Shown: positions 1 to 7,601, numbered from the stretch's first letter. The stretch: 14,622 bases of DNA from an uncultured Polymorphobacter sp. (GCA_937871645.1 CALMPZ010000623.1:1-14622); one strand, 5' to 3'. Notes: a model not told the origin generated them from the sequence alone. Program-made: numbers and translations.

Positions 1-48
1 CGGCGCCTTGCCGAAAATCTTTTCCTTGATTGCGGTGAAGATGCTCAT
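1..48 (-). CDS. N-terminus of a DUF3597-like protein (partial, runs off left edge)
   Basis: Sixteen codons are visible, starting from an ATG at 48 and reading MSIFTAIKEKIFGKAP before the window ends. A short N-terminus of the form M-S-I-F-x-x-I-K-x-K-I-F-G is typical of the small DUF3597 proteins common in sphingomonads and other alphaproteobacteria, whose function is unknown. A good ribosome-binding site (AGGGAG, minus strand, 58-63) lies nine bases before the ATG, which supports the start. The gene is separated by 99 bases from the end of the glycan operon on the same strand and is probably an independent chromosomal gene. Family assignment rests on only 16 residues, so it is tentative. Confidence 0.6.
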   Translation of the reverse strand, partial: MSIFTAIKEKIFGKAP

Positions 49-57
49 GAGGTTTGG

Positions 58-63
58 CTCCCT
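58..63 (-). promoter_or_regulatory. Ribosome binding site of the DUF3597-like gene
   Basis: The minus strand reads AGGGAG nine bases upstream of the ATG at 48. It is the only evidence besides the reading frame that this edge fragment is a real gene start. Confidence 0.6.
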
Positions 64-68
64 TGGTC

Positions 69-107
69 AAAAATCGAAGCTAGCCGAGCACCGCCAGCGA
101 GTCTAGC
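69..107 (-). terminator. Weak candidate terminator after the glycan operon
   Basis: After the last operon gene (stop at 148) the minus strand has an imperfect inverted repeat. Arms are at 97-107 and 79-89, with 8 of 11 positions pairing around a 7-base loop. A T5 run follows at 69-73. The location is right for a Rho-independent terminator, but the stem has three mismatches and about five bases lie between stem and T-run. It may be chance, and the operon could end by Rho or read through into the DUF3597-like gene. Confidence 0.25.
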
Positions 108-147
108 GCCGCCAATCAAGCCGGCAACTGTTCAAAAAACTGCAATA

Positions 148-1176
148 TCAGCCTTTTACCGACGACCTGCGCGGCGACCGCAACCAGGCCAGTCCGCCCA
201 TCGCCGCGACAGCAGCCAGCAGCACGCCCAGCAGCGCCAGCAGCAGTTGCGCCGGCAAGCCGCCGATATAGTTCAGCGTATGCACGCCCATCATCGATGT
301 CAGCAGCCGCGGCCCGGCGCCGTGCTGCGCCGGGTCGGCAATGCCGACGACTTCGCCGCCGGCGACGAACACGCGCGTCGCGCCTTCGGGGTTGATGTCG
401 CCGGGCTGCTGGACGTTGACGCTATAGGGACGGTCGGGACTGCGCGGTGCCGCGACGGCGCGCACCGTGCCGCCTGGCGTCGCGCCCTGTGCCACCGCGA
501 TGATCGCGCTCCAGTTGGCGGGGCCTGCGGCAGTGACGGTCGGTGCCTTGGGCATGGCAAAGCCCGGGAGCTTGCCGATCGATTTTTCGAACACCATCGC
601 GGCGCCGCTGGTGAATTGCAGCAGCAACGGCAGCGCCAGCACCAGCGCCAGGTTGCGATGGCTTTTGAGCAGCGCCAGCCGTTTGCCCGACGCCGGCCAT
701 AGCCGCCACGAAAAGCCGCGGCGCAGCGGCCAGTAGACGATCAGCCCGCTGACCACCATCAGCAGCGCCGCAATGCCGACGACGCCGGTGATGATCTCGC
801 CGGTTTCGCCGAGCAGAAGCTTGTGATGCAGTTGCAGCGCCCATTCACCGATGCCGCGCGTGCCGCGCCAGCGTTCGGCGACCTGGCCATCGGCATCGAC
901 CCAGGCGCGTTCGCCGCCTTGCAGGAACGCCGCGCTCAGCGGCAGGTCATAGGGCGCGAGCTTTGCCGAAACCAGCACATCGGGGTGCGCGGCGGCGAAG
1001 CGGTCGAGCCCGGGGCCGAGTTGTGCCGGTGTGACGGGTGCGCCACGCGCGGCAGGCAGCGCGGCCCGGACAAAATCGCCGCGGAACGCCGCCACCGCGC
1101 CCGACAGTGCAATGACGATGAGCAGTGCGGCGAGCACGATGCCCGCCCAGCGGTGGATCTGTCGCAGCAGGGTCAT
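148..1176 (-). CDS. PepSY-associated TM-helix (PepSY_TM) membrane protein, probable haem-binding reductase-like protein
   Basis: This 342-residue inner-membrane protein has the PepSY_TM layout. TM1 is at about 10-31. A periplasmic PepSY-like section at about 45-110 follows, then TM2 at about 128-150, TM3 at about 174-196, a second soluble section at about 200-285, and a C-terminal TM at about 307-330. Histidines flank the helices at H8, H117/H118, H173 and H299. In characterised relatives such as the siderophore reductase FoxB, equivalent histidines bind two b haems that move electrons across the membrane. The start is secure: an AAGGAGAG ribosome site (1186-1193) lies nine bases before the ATG. 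The ATG overlaps the flippase stop (ATGA, 1173-1176), so translation is coupled. Its role in a glycan operon is unexplained. It could be a ferric reductase carried along, or an electron donor for an operon enzyme (inference). Confidence 0.85.
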   Translation of the reverse strand: MTLLRQIHRWAGIVLAALLIVIALSGAVAAFRGDFVRAALPAARGAPVTPAQLGPGLDRFAAAHPDVLVSAKLAPYDLPLSAAFLQGGERAWVDADGQVAERWRGTRGIGEWALQLHHKLLLGETGEIITGVVGIAALLMVVSGLIVYWPLRRGFSWRLWPASGKRLALLKSHRNLALVLALPLLLQFTSGAAMVFEKSIGKLPGFAMPKAPTVTAAGPANWSAIIAVAQGATPGGTVRAVAAPRSPDRPYSVNVQQPGDINPEGATRVFVAGGEVVGIADPAQHGAGPRLLTSMMGVHTLNYIGGLPAQLLLALLGVLLAAVAAMGGLAWLRSPRRSSVKG

Positions 1177-2648
1177 CGGGACGAACTCTCCTTGGTGCCG
1201 TAGTTGCGCTTGGTGCCGCCGAGCAAGATGATGTCGGCGATCAGCTTGCGGTCGAGCAATGGTGCCAGCGCTGCATAGGCTGCGACGCTGGCCAGCGCCA
1301 GCAGCGTTGACAGCGGCACCAGCAAGTTGAGCGCGATGATGGCGCCCGCCAACGCCAGCGGCGGCAGCACCAGCCGGAACGACGGCGGCGCGCACCCCCA
1401 CAGCCGGGCGAAGCGGTGGGCTGACGCCCAGACCATCACGAAGCCGGCGAGCGAGGCGATGGCATAGCCGATGGCGCCGAATGCGTGACCAAGCGCCAGC
1501 GCCAGCACGACCGTTGTCGCCAGCCCGATGCACTGCGACCACAGCACGCGCGTCTGCGCGCCGGCGGCCGCCAGTCCCCAGCGCGCATGCCCCGACCAGA
1601 TGGTGATTGGCACCATCCACGCCATCACCGCGAGCAAGGGCGCGGCGTCGAGCAGTTTGGGGCCGAGCGCGAGGCGGATGATCGGCGTCGCGAACACCGT
1701 CAGTACCAGCGCGAGGAAGGTCGCGCCCCAGCCGGTGACGCGCAGCGACCGCGCCAGCAGAATACCGAGTGAGCCGTCGTTGCGGGCATAGTTGCGTGCT
1801 ACCGACGGGTAGAGGTTGAAGTGATACAGGTTGCTGAACGTCACCAGCGAGGTGACGATGCGCGACGCGGCGGCAAACCATGCGGTGGCGACGCCGCCGA
1901 TCAACGCCCCGATCAGGAACAGCGGCGCATATTGGTTGAGTGCCCAGACCAGATTGGTCGACCCGACCGCTGCGCCTTCGCGCAGCAATGCGCCGAAGCC
2001 GGCGAACGAGCCGCGCAGCCGGATGCGCGCGATGCGGTGGTGCTGGACGGCCAGGCAATACAGCGTCATCGCGCTGACTGCGGCGATTTCGGCCCAGCCG
2101 ACCGCCAGCATGTCGCCGGGCGCGCGCACCAGTGTCCAGATCAGCGCAGCGAAAACGCCCATGCGCAGCATGTCGGCGATGGCGGTGGCAGCCATGCGCT
2201 CGGTCGCCTGGAACAGCCACTGCTGGCGCCACGGCGTGATCAGCAGGCTGAGTGCGAACAGCCAGACCAGTGCCACCGGTATTGTAGTCTTCATCAACTG
2301 CGTGGCGATGAGCATCATCAGCGGCACAGCGGCAAGCGCCAACAGTAGTCGTGCGGCCGGAATCTGGAATGCCAGCAGCGCCAATTCGTCAGGGTCGCGG
2401 CCAACGCGGCGCGTGCCGATGACGTTGAGCCCGCCATCGACCAGCATCGCGAAAAACACTGCCAGCCCGACGACATATTCGACCGCACCATAGTCGACAG
2501 GGTCAAGCACGCGCGCCAGCCAGGCGAACGCCGCAAAGCCGAGCAGCTTGGCGATGACCTGCCCGCCGGCGAGCACGATATAGTCGCGGAAGAACTTGGT
2601 GCCGCTGCCGGCGAGCTTGCGCCACAGCGTTGCGACGGGCGTGGTCAT
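1173..2648 (-). CDS. Wzx-like oligosaccharide flippase (MOP superfamily)
   Basis: This is a 491-residue, almost entirely hydrophobic protein of the usual length (420-500) for O-antigen or exopolysaccharide flippases, with roughly twelve to fourteen membrane helices. The N-terminal region has the family signature: a charged start, then an amphipathic helix, L-A-R-V-L-D-P-V-D-Y-G at about 44-54, and D-G-G-L-N-V-I-G-T-R-R at about 72-82. These proteins move undecaprenyl-diphosphate-linked oligosaccharides from the cytoplasmic to the periplasmic face of the inner membrane. The ATG at 2648 lies 15 bases after the CmoA-like gene; its ribosome site is weak, suggesting coupled translation. Its stop overlaps the PepSY_TM start. 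Presence of a flippase implies that at least one operon product is a polyprenyl-linked oligosaccharide. The exact sugar cannot be read from sequence. Confidence 0.88.
   Translation of the reverse strand: MTTPVATLWRKLAGSGTKFFRDYIVLAGGQVIAKLLGFAAFAWLARVLDPVDYGAVEYVVGLAVFFAMLVDGGLNVIGTRRVGRDPDELALLAFQIPAARLLLALAAVPLMMLIATQLMKTTIPVALVWLFALSLLITPWRQQWLFQATERMAATAIADMLRMGVFAALIWTLVRAPGDMLAVGWAEIAAVSAMTLYCLAVQHHRIARIRLRGSFAGFGALLREGAAVGSTNLVWALNQYAPLFLIGALIGGVATAWFAAASRIVTSLVTFSNLYHFNLYPSVARNYARNDGSLGILLARSLRVTGWGATFLALVLTVFATPIIRLALGPKLLDAAPLLAVMAWMVPITIWSGHARWGLAAAGAQTRVLWSQCIGLATTVVLALALGHAFGAIGYAIASLAGFVMVWASAHRFARLWGCAPPSFRLVLPPLALAGAIIALNLLVPLSTLLALASVAAYAALAPLLDRKLIADIILLGGTKRNYGTKESSSR
1186..1193 (-). 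promoter_or_regulatory. Strong ribosome binding site deciding the PepSY_TM start
   Basis: The minus strand reads AAGGAGAG nine bases before the ATG at 1176. It fixes the start there, although the same frame stays open upstream to 2232 as the antisense-like shadow of the flippase gene. Confidence 0.8.
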
Positions 2649-2663
2649 GCGCGCGTGCTCGGG

Positions 2664-3380
2664 CTATTTGATTGCGAGATAGCCTTCGAAGCAGATATAT
2701 TTGCTGACCGTGGTGATGTCTTCGAACCCCGCGCGGCGCATCAGGCCGAAATTGCCTTCGGTCGAGAACGGTTCGAGGATGCCCTTGAGGCTGCGCGTCT
2801 TGCCGACGATTTCCTTCTCGTCGAAGCCCTGGCGCAGCTTGAATTCATTGTAGAGCCCGACGGCAATGTCCTGGAAGCGCGCATCGGGGGCGCGGACCTT
2901 TTCGAACATGATGAACGCGCCGCCCCAGTTGAGCGCTTCGTAGATGCGGTCGAACAATTGCTGGCGGTCGCGCGGCGGGATGAACTGCATCGTGTAGTAG
3001 GAGATGATGAGGTCGGCCTTTTCGAACGCGAAATTGCGGCCATCCTCCTCCAGAATCGTGATGCTCGGCACGTCGGCGCAATGCGCACGCGCCTTGGCGA
3101 CCATCGGTGCCTCGACGTCCATGCCGATGAATTTGGCGCCGACGCGGTGGGCGTTGTGCAGCGCCAGCTTCTTCAGCAGTTCGCCGGTCGAGGTGCCGAT
3201 TTCATAGGCGGTGCTGGTCGGCGACAGGAACCAGTCGCTGAGCTGGCAGGTCAGGTCGTGGCCTTCTTCGTAGAGCGGTACCGAATGGCGGATGTGGTCG
3301 ACGAAGGTGTCCGCGACGCTGCCGCCGAAGCTCCACGCCGCATTGCCCGCTTCGATGTTTTGTCCGACCTTGCTTGCCAT
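2664..3380 (-). CDS. CmoA-like class I SAM (or carboxy-SAM) methyltransferase family protein
   Basis: This is a 238-residue cytosolic Rossmann-fold protein. It resembles E. coli CmoA (carboxy-SAM synthase, 247 residues) along its full length: W-S-F at 16-18, R-H-S-V-P at 31-35 (CmoA R-S-V-P), motif I region Y-E-I-G-T-S-T-G at 59-66 (CmoA Y-D-L-G-C-S-L-G), M-Q-F-I-P-P at 131-136, and L-N-W-G-G-A at 150-155. R196 falls where CmoA has Arg199, the residue that holds the extra carboxylate of carboxy-SAM. CmoA makes carboxy-SAM from SAM and prephenate for tRNA wobble modification, with CmoB using it. No CmoB is present here, so a glycan-related role or a plain methyltransferase is also possible. 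A GAGGGG ribosome site (3389-3394) eight bases upstream fixes the ATG. The gene follows the only real gap (54 bases) in the operon. Confidence 0.8.
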   Translation of the reverse strand: MASKVGQNIEAGNAAWSFGGSVADTFVDHIRHSVPLYEEGHDLTCQLSDWFLSPTSTAYEIGTSTGELLKKLALHNAHRVGAKFIGMDVEAPMVAKARAHCADVPSITILEEDGRNFAFEKADLIISYYTMQFIPPRDRQQLFDRIYEALNWGGAFIMFEKVRAPDARFQDIAVGLYNEFKLRQGFDEKEIVGKTRSLKGILEPFSTEGNFGLMRRAGFEDITTVSKYICFEGYLAIK

Positions 3381-3388
3381 CTTCGAAT

Positions 3389-3394
3389 CCCCTC
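3389..3394 (-). promoter_or_regulatory. Ribosome binding site of the CmoA-like gene
   Basis: GAGGGG on the minus strand, eight bases before the ATG at 3380. It lies inside the 54-base spacer (3381-3434), the largest gap inside the operon. I see no clear promoter or terminator in that spacer. Confidence 0.7.
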
Positions 3395-3434
3395 GACTGC
3401 CCGTGCGCGCGCAGCATAGCAGCGCAGCGCCGTT

Positions 3435-4757
3435 TCAAACACCCGGCGCGTTGATGCCGAGCCCATCTACCAGCGCATCTACTCTGGCAACTGTTTCAGA
3501 ACGACCGCGATGCGTGGCGACTTCACGCACCAGCGCCAGATAGTCACGCATTGCCGTCGCTTCGCTCCAGCGCGTTGCCGTCGCGGCCTGGCCGGCGGTG
3601 CCGAGCCGGTCGCGCAGCGCCGTGTCGGTGGCGAGCGCGGTGACGGCGTTGCGCAGCGTCGCGGCGTCGGTGAACAGCAGCCCGCCGCCGCTTTCGTCGA
3701 GTATCTGGGCATAGGGGCCAAGGTCGCGGGCGATCAGCGGCGTGGCCTCGCGAAAGGCTTCGAGCGCCACCATCGGGAAGACTTCGTAACACAGCGAGCA
3801 AGCAATCAGCGCACGGGCGTTGCGGTAAAGCGCCGGCAGGTTGGCCGGATCGACCTGGCCAAGGAAATGCACGTTGGACTTGCCCGCCGCGAGCGCGCGC
3901 AGTTCGGCGCCGTAAGTGCCTTCGCCGGCAATCAGCAGGTCGGCGGGGATTGTCTCATCCCACGCCGGAATGACGTCCTGCAGCCCCTTGATGACTTCCA
4001 GCCGCCCGACGAACAGGAAGTACGGCCGCGGGTGCGGTGCCGGTGTGCCGGCGCCTTTCGCTTCGGTCTCGTCAGCGGGCAGGAACGACGCCATGGCGCG
4101 CATTTCACGCGTGAAGCCGAAGGCGCGGTGGTTTTCGGCGACCGAGTGGCTGAGCGCGATGAATGCGTCGACATGCGCGGCTTCGCGTTCGAGCACGCCG
4201 GTGGAACGCCACAGCTGCGGCGGCCGGTGGAACGTCATCGAGCATTTGAAGCAGTCGCGTGCGTCGCACAGCTCGCGGTTGTAGCGCCACAGCACATGAT
4301 TGGCGCAGACCAGCCAATGTTCGTGCGCGGTATGCAGCTTGACGGCGTCGCCGAGCGCCCAGACGCCGGGGCCGCCGATCAGCGAGGTGTTGTGATAGTG
4401 GATGACGTCAAAGCCGCGGTCGAGCAGCGCCTTGATCGCCGCCTTCTGGACGACCGGCGTGCCGGTCTGTTGCGTCAGCATGGCCGAGCCCGTCGGCCAA
4501 CGGCTCGACAGCCGGTGGACGGTGACGCCGGGCGGCTCGGGCAGCGGCGGCGGGATTTCGCTGTGACCGGTCATCGCGCACCAGGCATCGGCGTCATAGA
4601 TGACTTCGACTTCGCAGCCGGCACGCGCGAGTGCGTGTGCGAAACTGCGGACATAGCGTCCGTCACCGCCGAAATTGCATGGCGGATAGAAGGTCGTGAC
4701 GAGTGCGACCCGCAATGGGGCGACCCGCAGCGGCGGTACAGGCTGCGGGTTCACCAT
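3435..4757 (-). CDS. Glycosyltransferase family 4 (GT-B fold)
   Basis: This is a 440-residue cytosolic glycosyltransferase. The N-terminal acceptor half starts with a beta strand and loop V-T-T-F-Y-P-P at 20-26 followed by the glycine loop F-G-G-D-G at 29-33. The C-terminal donor half has V-G-R-L-E-x-x-K-G at 250-258, L-L-I-A-G-E-G at 274-280 and the E-x7-E nucleotide-sugar motif at E325 and E333. A cysteine cluster (C151, C164, C169, C172) sits in the N-terminal half, as in a subset of GT4 enzymes, and may bind a metal. It would add a sugar from an NDP-sugar to a lipid-linked intermediate. I chose the ATG at 4757 because it begins one base after the preceding stop. The frame stays open to 4796, but that would overlap the dioxygenase. 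No good ribosome site is visible, so coupling is likely. Confidence 0.88.
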   Translation of the reverse strand: MVNPQPVPPLRVAPLRVALVTTFYPPCNFGGDGRYVRSFAHALARAGCEVEVIYDADAWCAMTGHSEIPPPLPEPPGVTVHRLSSRWPTGSAMLTQQTGTPVVQKAAIKALLDRGFDVIHYHNTSLIGGPGVWALGDAVKLHTAHEHWLVCANHVLWRYNRELCDARDCFKCSMTFHRPPQLWRSTGVLEREAAHVDAFIALSHSVAENHRAFGFTREMRAMASFLPADETEAKGAGTPAPHPRPYFLFVGRLEVIKGLQDVIPAWDETIPADLLIAGEGTYGAELRALAAGKSNVHFLGQVDPANLPALYRNARALIACSLCYEVFPMVALEAFREATPLIARDLGPYAQILDESGGGLLFTDAATLRNAVTALATDTALRDRLGTAGQAATATRWSEATAMRDYLALVREVATHRGRSETVARVDALVDGLGINAPGV

Positions 4758-4758
4758 G

Positions 4759-6144
4759 TCAGGCGCTGGCGTCGGCCGTCGCCTCGGCAGCTGCAACGCC
4801 GCGCACCAGCCAGATCGCGCCGTCGCGTTCGGTGACGCGGTAGCTGCGCAGCTTGAAGGCGTCGCACGCCGATTTGCCGTCGGTCAGGCTGAAGGCGATG
4901 CCGTGGCCCGGACAGAAAATCTGCGTCGCATCGTGGTGGCCGTCAGCGAGGTCGACCATGCGGTGCGGGCAGCGCCGGTCATAGGCACGCAGGCCTTCGG
5001 GACTGCGCACCAGCAACAGCTTGAGCCCTGGGCCATCGACCGCGAGCTTGTCGCCGGCGGGCAGGTCGGCGGTCGCGCACAGGCGTGTTTCGCCCGATGC
5101 TGCCGGCGCCTCGGCCAAGGTCAGGTGGCGCGTGTGCGGATCGGCCGGCACCGGGGTCTGGCCGACCGACGGTTCGCCGTGGAACTTGTCGGCCGGAAAC
5201 AGCGTGATGTCGGCGAAATCGCGGCGCGCCAGTGCGGGACTCGAATACCAATGTTCGGCATTGAACGGCGCATTGTCGTTGAAGCGCGGCGCGTTGGGGT
5301 TGATGCGCATGGTCAGCGCGACGCGGGTATCGTCCGAAATGTTGACGTGCGTGCCGTGGAGCATTTCGGGGTTGAACAGCAGCAACTGGCCGGGCTTCAA
5401 GTCGACCTTGGTCGGCGCCGGCAGGTTGATGCCGGGCGCCAGATACATGCTCTTGGGATCATAATCGACGCGGTTACCGAACAGTTCGGGGTACAGGATG
5501 ACGGTGTTGCCGGTGTTGACGCCATCGATCGACAGCCAGACGTTGAAGCCGTCATAGCTGTGGCCATACCAGGTGTCGATGTGGGGGCCATGGCTGCGCG
5601 CCAACGACGGCAGATCGCCATGATAGCTGTCGGCATCGAATTCAATCTGGTGTGCGGCGATCTTGGCGCGCTTGCGAATGCGACGGGTGACCTGATTGAG
5701 GAAGATCGATGGCCGGCGCACCCCGGCCTTGATGAGGCGCAGCCGCTCTTCCCAGTCGGTCGCGGGTAGCTCTTCCTTGCCGCCGACGCGCGCCACGAGT
5801 TGCGGGTAGTGGATACGCAGCACGATCAGCATGTCGACATAGAAGGGGTCGGCCAGCCCGATCGTGTCATGGCCGACTTCATACGCCCAGTAGTAGAGGT
5901 CGTCGCGGATGCGCTTCTGGATGAAATCTTCGAGCAGGCGCACCTTTTCGACGGGGAAGTGCTTGTGCAGGCTGCGCAGCCCGTCGCGCTCGATCCCGGC
6001 ACGTGCCTGCGGCCCGGCGAGCGCCTCGACGCCGGCGCCAAAAGCGTCGTGTAGCTTGGCGAGGATGGCGTCGCGGCCGGCATAGTCGTCGAGGATCGAA
6101 TGCTCGCCGCCGAAAACGATCGCCTGGGCATCGGCCTGTTTCAC
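4759..6144 (-). CDS. PhyH-type Fe(II)/2-oxoglutarate dioxygenase fused to a Rieske [2Fe-2S] domain
   Basis: This 461-residue protein has two iron domains. Residues about 150-330 form a phytanoyl-CoA-dioxygenase-like jelly roll. The metal facial triad is H188-x-D190 and H263, with R274 eleven residues after H263. That is the same offset as in human PHYH (His264, Arg275), where the Arg binds 2-oxoglutarate. Residues about 345-450 form a Rieske ferredoxin domain with C392-P-H394, then 16 residues, then C411-P-G-H414, the standard C-x-H...C-x2-H cluster ligands. The N-terminal 140 residues look helical and unassigned. The likely reaction is oxidation of a sugar, lipid or nucleotide-linked substrate. 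The Rieske part may deliver electrons or keep the iron reduced (inference). The start is a GTG with a perfect AAGGAGA site at 6152-6158, seven bases away; it overlaps the upstream stop (GTGA). A frameshift artefact is unlikely because one frame carries both domains. Confidence 0.88.
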   Translation of the reverse strand: MKQADAQAIVFGGEHSILDDYAGRDAILAKLHDAFGAGVEALAGPQARAGIERDGLRSLHKHFPVEKVRLLEDFIQKRIRDDLYYWAYEVGHDTIGLADPFYVDMLIVLRIHYPQLVARVGGKEELPATDWEERLRLIKAGVRRPSIFLNQVTRRIRKRAKIAAHQIEFDADSYHGDLPSLARSHGPHIDTWYGHSYDGFNVWLSIDGVNTGNTVILYPELFGNRVDYDPKSMYLAPGINLPAPTKVDLKPGQLLLFNPEMLHGTHVNISDDTRVALTMRINPNAPRFNDNAPFNAEHWYSSPALARRDFADITLFPADKFHGEPSVGQTPVPADPHTRHLTLAEAPAASGETRLCATADLPAGDKLAVDGPGLKLLLVRSPEGLRAYDRRCPHRMVDLADGHHDATQIFCPGHGIAFSLTDGKSACDAFKLRSYRVTERDGAIWLVRGVAAAEATADASA

Positions 6145-7601
6145 TTTGAGGTCTCCTTCAATTCCGCCTCTGCGGTTTTGCGATATACCTTGACGGTGCC
6201 GCCGCCAAGCGTGCCGTCGAACGAAGCAGCAAGATTATATTCACGCGCGATACGCGCCATGGTTGCTTCCTGGCCCGCCAAGACATGGTCATCGAACGCC
6301 GTGACGATCCACGTGCCCTGCTTGTCCAGCGCGTTCAGATCGGCCTCGGTCGCGATGCCCGGCCAGCCGGGTGCGAGATAGGATTTGAGCGGCGCGCTCG
6401 CCAACCCGATCGAGGTCGCGACATCGTCCGGCGCGCGTTGCGCCGCGATCAGCGCCAGCGCCCCGGCGAAGTCCTGTTTGGGCCGCGCATAGTTGCGTAC
6501 CAGCAGGAGCGAAGATGCCGCCACCATCACCAGCGTGCCCGCCACCAGCAGTGCGTTGGCGAGGTTAGGCCGCCCGATGCGCGCCGCGAGCCAATCGGCG
6601 AGTGCTACCGCACCGGCAGCGACGCACAGGAAGACGAAGCCGATATCGACGAAGAAATAGCGCGGCCAGATGCGGAAATCGAGCGCCACCAGCAAGGCCA
6701 GTGCCATCGGAATCGACAGCAGATAGACCGCGACAATGACTGGCGCGCGCCGCCGCATCGCGTTGATGCCGAGCCCGACGAGCAGCAACGCGCCGCCGAG
6801 TGCCAGTGGCGCCAGCGGGCCGAAACTGTCGAGGCTTGCGGTGATTTCGCGCAGCGTCCGCAGCGGATTGACCCATTCGGCCATTGCCGAGCTGGTCTTG
6901 CCCGACGACACGACATTCATCGCCTTGAGCACCTGCGCATAAAGCGGCAGATGCAGCAGCATGGTCAGAAGTCCGCCGAGGACGAAGCCGTAAACCGGGC
7001 GCCAGTCGCGCTGTCCGCGCAGCCAGACGACGACATAGACCAGCGCATGCGCGGCGAAGAAAAACCCCGCCGACAGATGCGTGTACATTGCCGCGGCGAC
7101 GCAGACCGCGTAGCCCGTCCACAGGCTAAGGCGCGGCGTGCGCAGCCCGCGCGCCAGCAGCAAAGTCGCAAGCGATGTCCAGAACAGCAGCGCGGTATAG
7201 CCACGCGCGTTCTGCGAGAACCAGACATGATGGTACGAAATCGCCAGCAGCAGCACGGCGAGCAGCGCGGCACGCCGGCCGGCAGCCTCGCGGCCGATGA
7301 GCCACAGCACCACCAGGCTGGCGACGCCGTAAAGCATCGCCGGCAGCCGCAGCGCCCAGGCGCTTTCGCCGAAAACCAGCATCGAGGCGCGGGCCTGCAG
7401 CGAGTAGAACATGTGGTTGTTGAGCGACGAGAAGTCGCCGACGAGCTCACCATAAGGTTTGCGGACAAAGTCGGTCAGCGTCAGGATTTCGTCATACCAA
7501 AGTTGCGCGTTGAGCCCGATGACCCGTAGCACCAGCGCCAGCAGCAGAATCGCGGCTAGCGCCAACCATTCGTTGCGGCTGACCGGTTCCTCAGCGACCA
7601 C
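6141..7601 (-). CDS. GT39/ArnT-like polytopic glycosyltransferase (GT-C fold)
   Basis: This 486-residue multi-pass membrane protein is of the PMT/ArnT type. After TM1 (about 12-30) comes the first periplasmic loop with W35-Y36-D37-E38, whose acidic residue is the expected catalytic base. N-N-H-M-F-Y-S-L at 61-68 corresponds to the family's N-H-P-P-L-Y motif, and R-L-P-A-M-L at 85-90 and N-A-R-G-Y at 131-135 are also typical. About ten more hydrophobic segments follow, and a soluble C-terminal part at about 390-486. Such enzymes take a sugar from a polyprenyl-phosphate carrier on the periplasmic side and add it to a lipid, glycan or protein. The GTG start at 7601 has GAGG at 7609-7612 and overlaps the pyruvyl transferase by 11 bases. 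The donor could be supplied by the GT2 gene of this operon (inference). Confidence 0.83.
   Translation of the reverse strand: MVAEEPVSRNEWLALAAILLLALVLRVIGLNAQLWYDEILTLTDFVRKPYGELVGDFSSLNNHMFYSLQARASMLVFGESAWALRLPAMLYGVASLVVLWLIGREAAGRRAALLAVLLLAISYHHVWFSQNARGYTALLFWTSLATLLLARGLRTPRLSLWTGYAVCVAAAMYTHLSAGFFFAAHALVYVVVWLRGQRDWRPVYGFVLGGLLTMLLHLPLYAQVLKAMNVVSSGKTSSAMAEWVNPLRTLREITASLDSFGPLAPLALGGALLLVGLGINAMRRRAPVIVAVYLLSIPMALALLVALDFRIWPRYFFVDIGFVFLCVAAGAVALADWLAARIGRPNLANALLVAGTLVMVAASSLLLVRNYARPKQDFAGALALIAAQRAPDDVATSIGLASAPLKSYLAPGWPGIATEADLNALDKQGTWIVTAFDDHVLAGQEATMARIAREYNLAASFDGTLGGGTVKVYRKTAEAELKETSK
6152..6158 (-). promoter_or_regulatory. Strong ribosome binding site deciding a GTG start
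   Basis: AAGGAGA on the minus strand, seven bases before the GTG at 6144. It shows that the dioxygenase-Rieske gene uses the overlapping GTG and not a later ATG. Confidence 0.8.

Noticed and set aside
148..2232. A 694-codon frame on the minus strand covering the flippase and PepSY_TM regions
   Set aside because: Only the last 342 codons look like a protein (PepSY_TM). The earlier part is arginine/alanine-rich and overlaps the clear flippase gene in another frame. The strong ribosome site at 1186-1193 marks the true start.
3510..4835. A 441-codon plus-strand frame opposite the GT4 gene
   Set aside because: It has arginine/glycine/alanine-rich composition without motifs. It is a codon-bias shadow of a gene with complete GT4 motifs on the other strand. 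Similar long antisense frames at 6285-7529 and 10098-11234 were rejected for the same reason.
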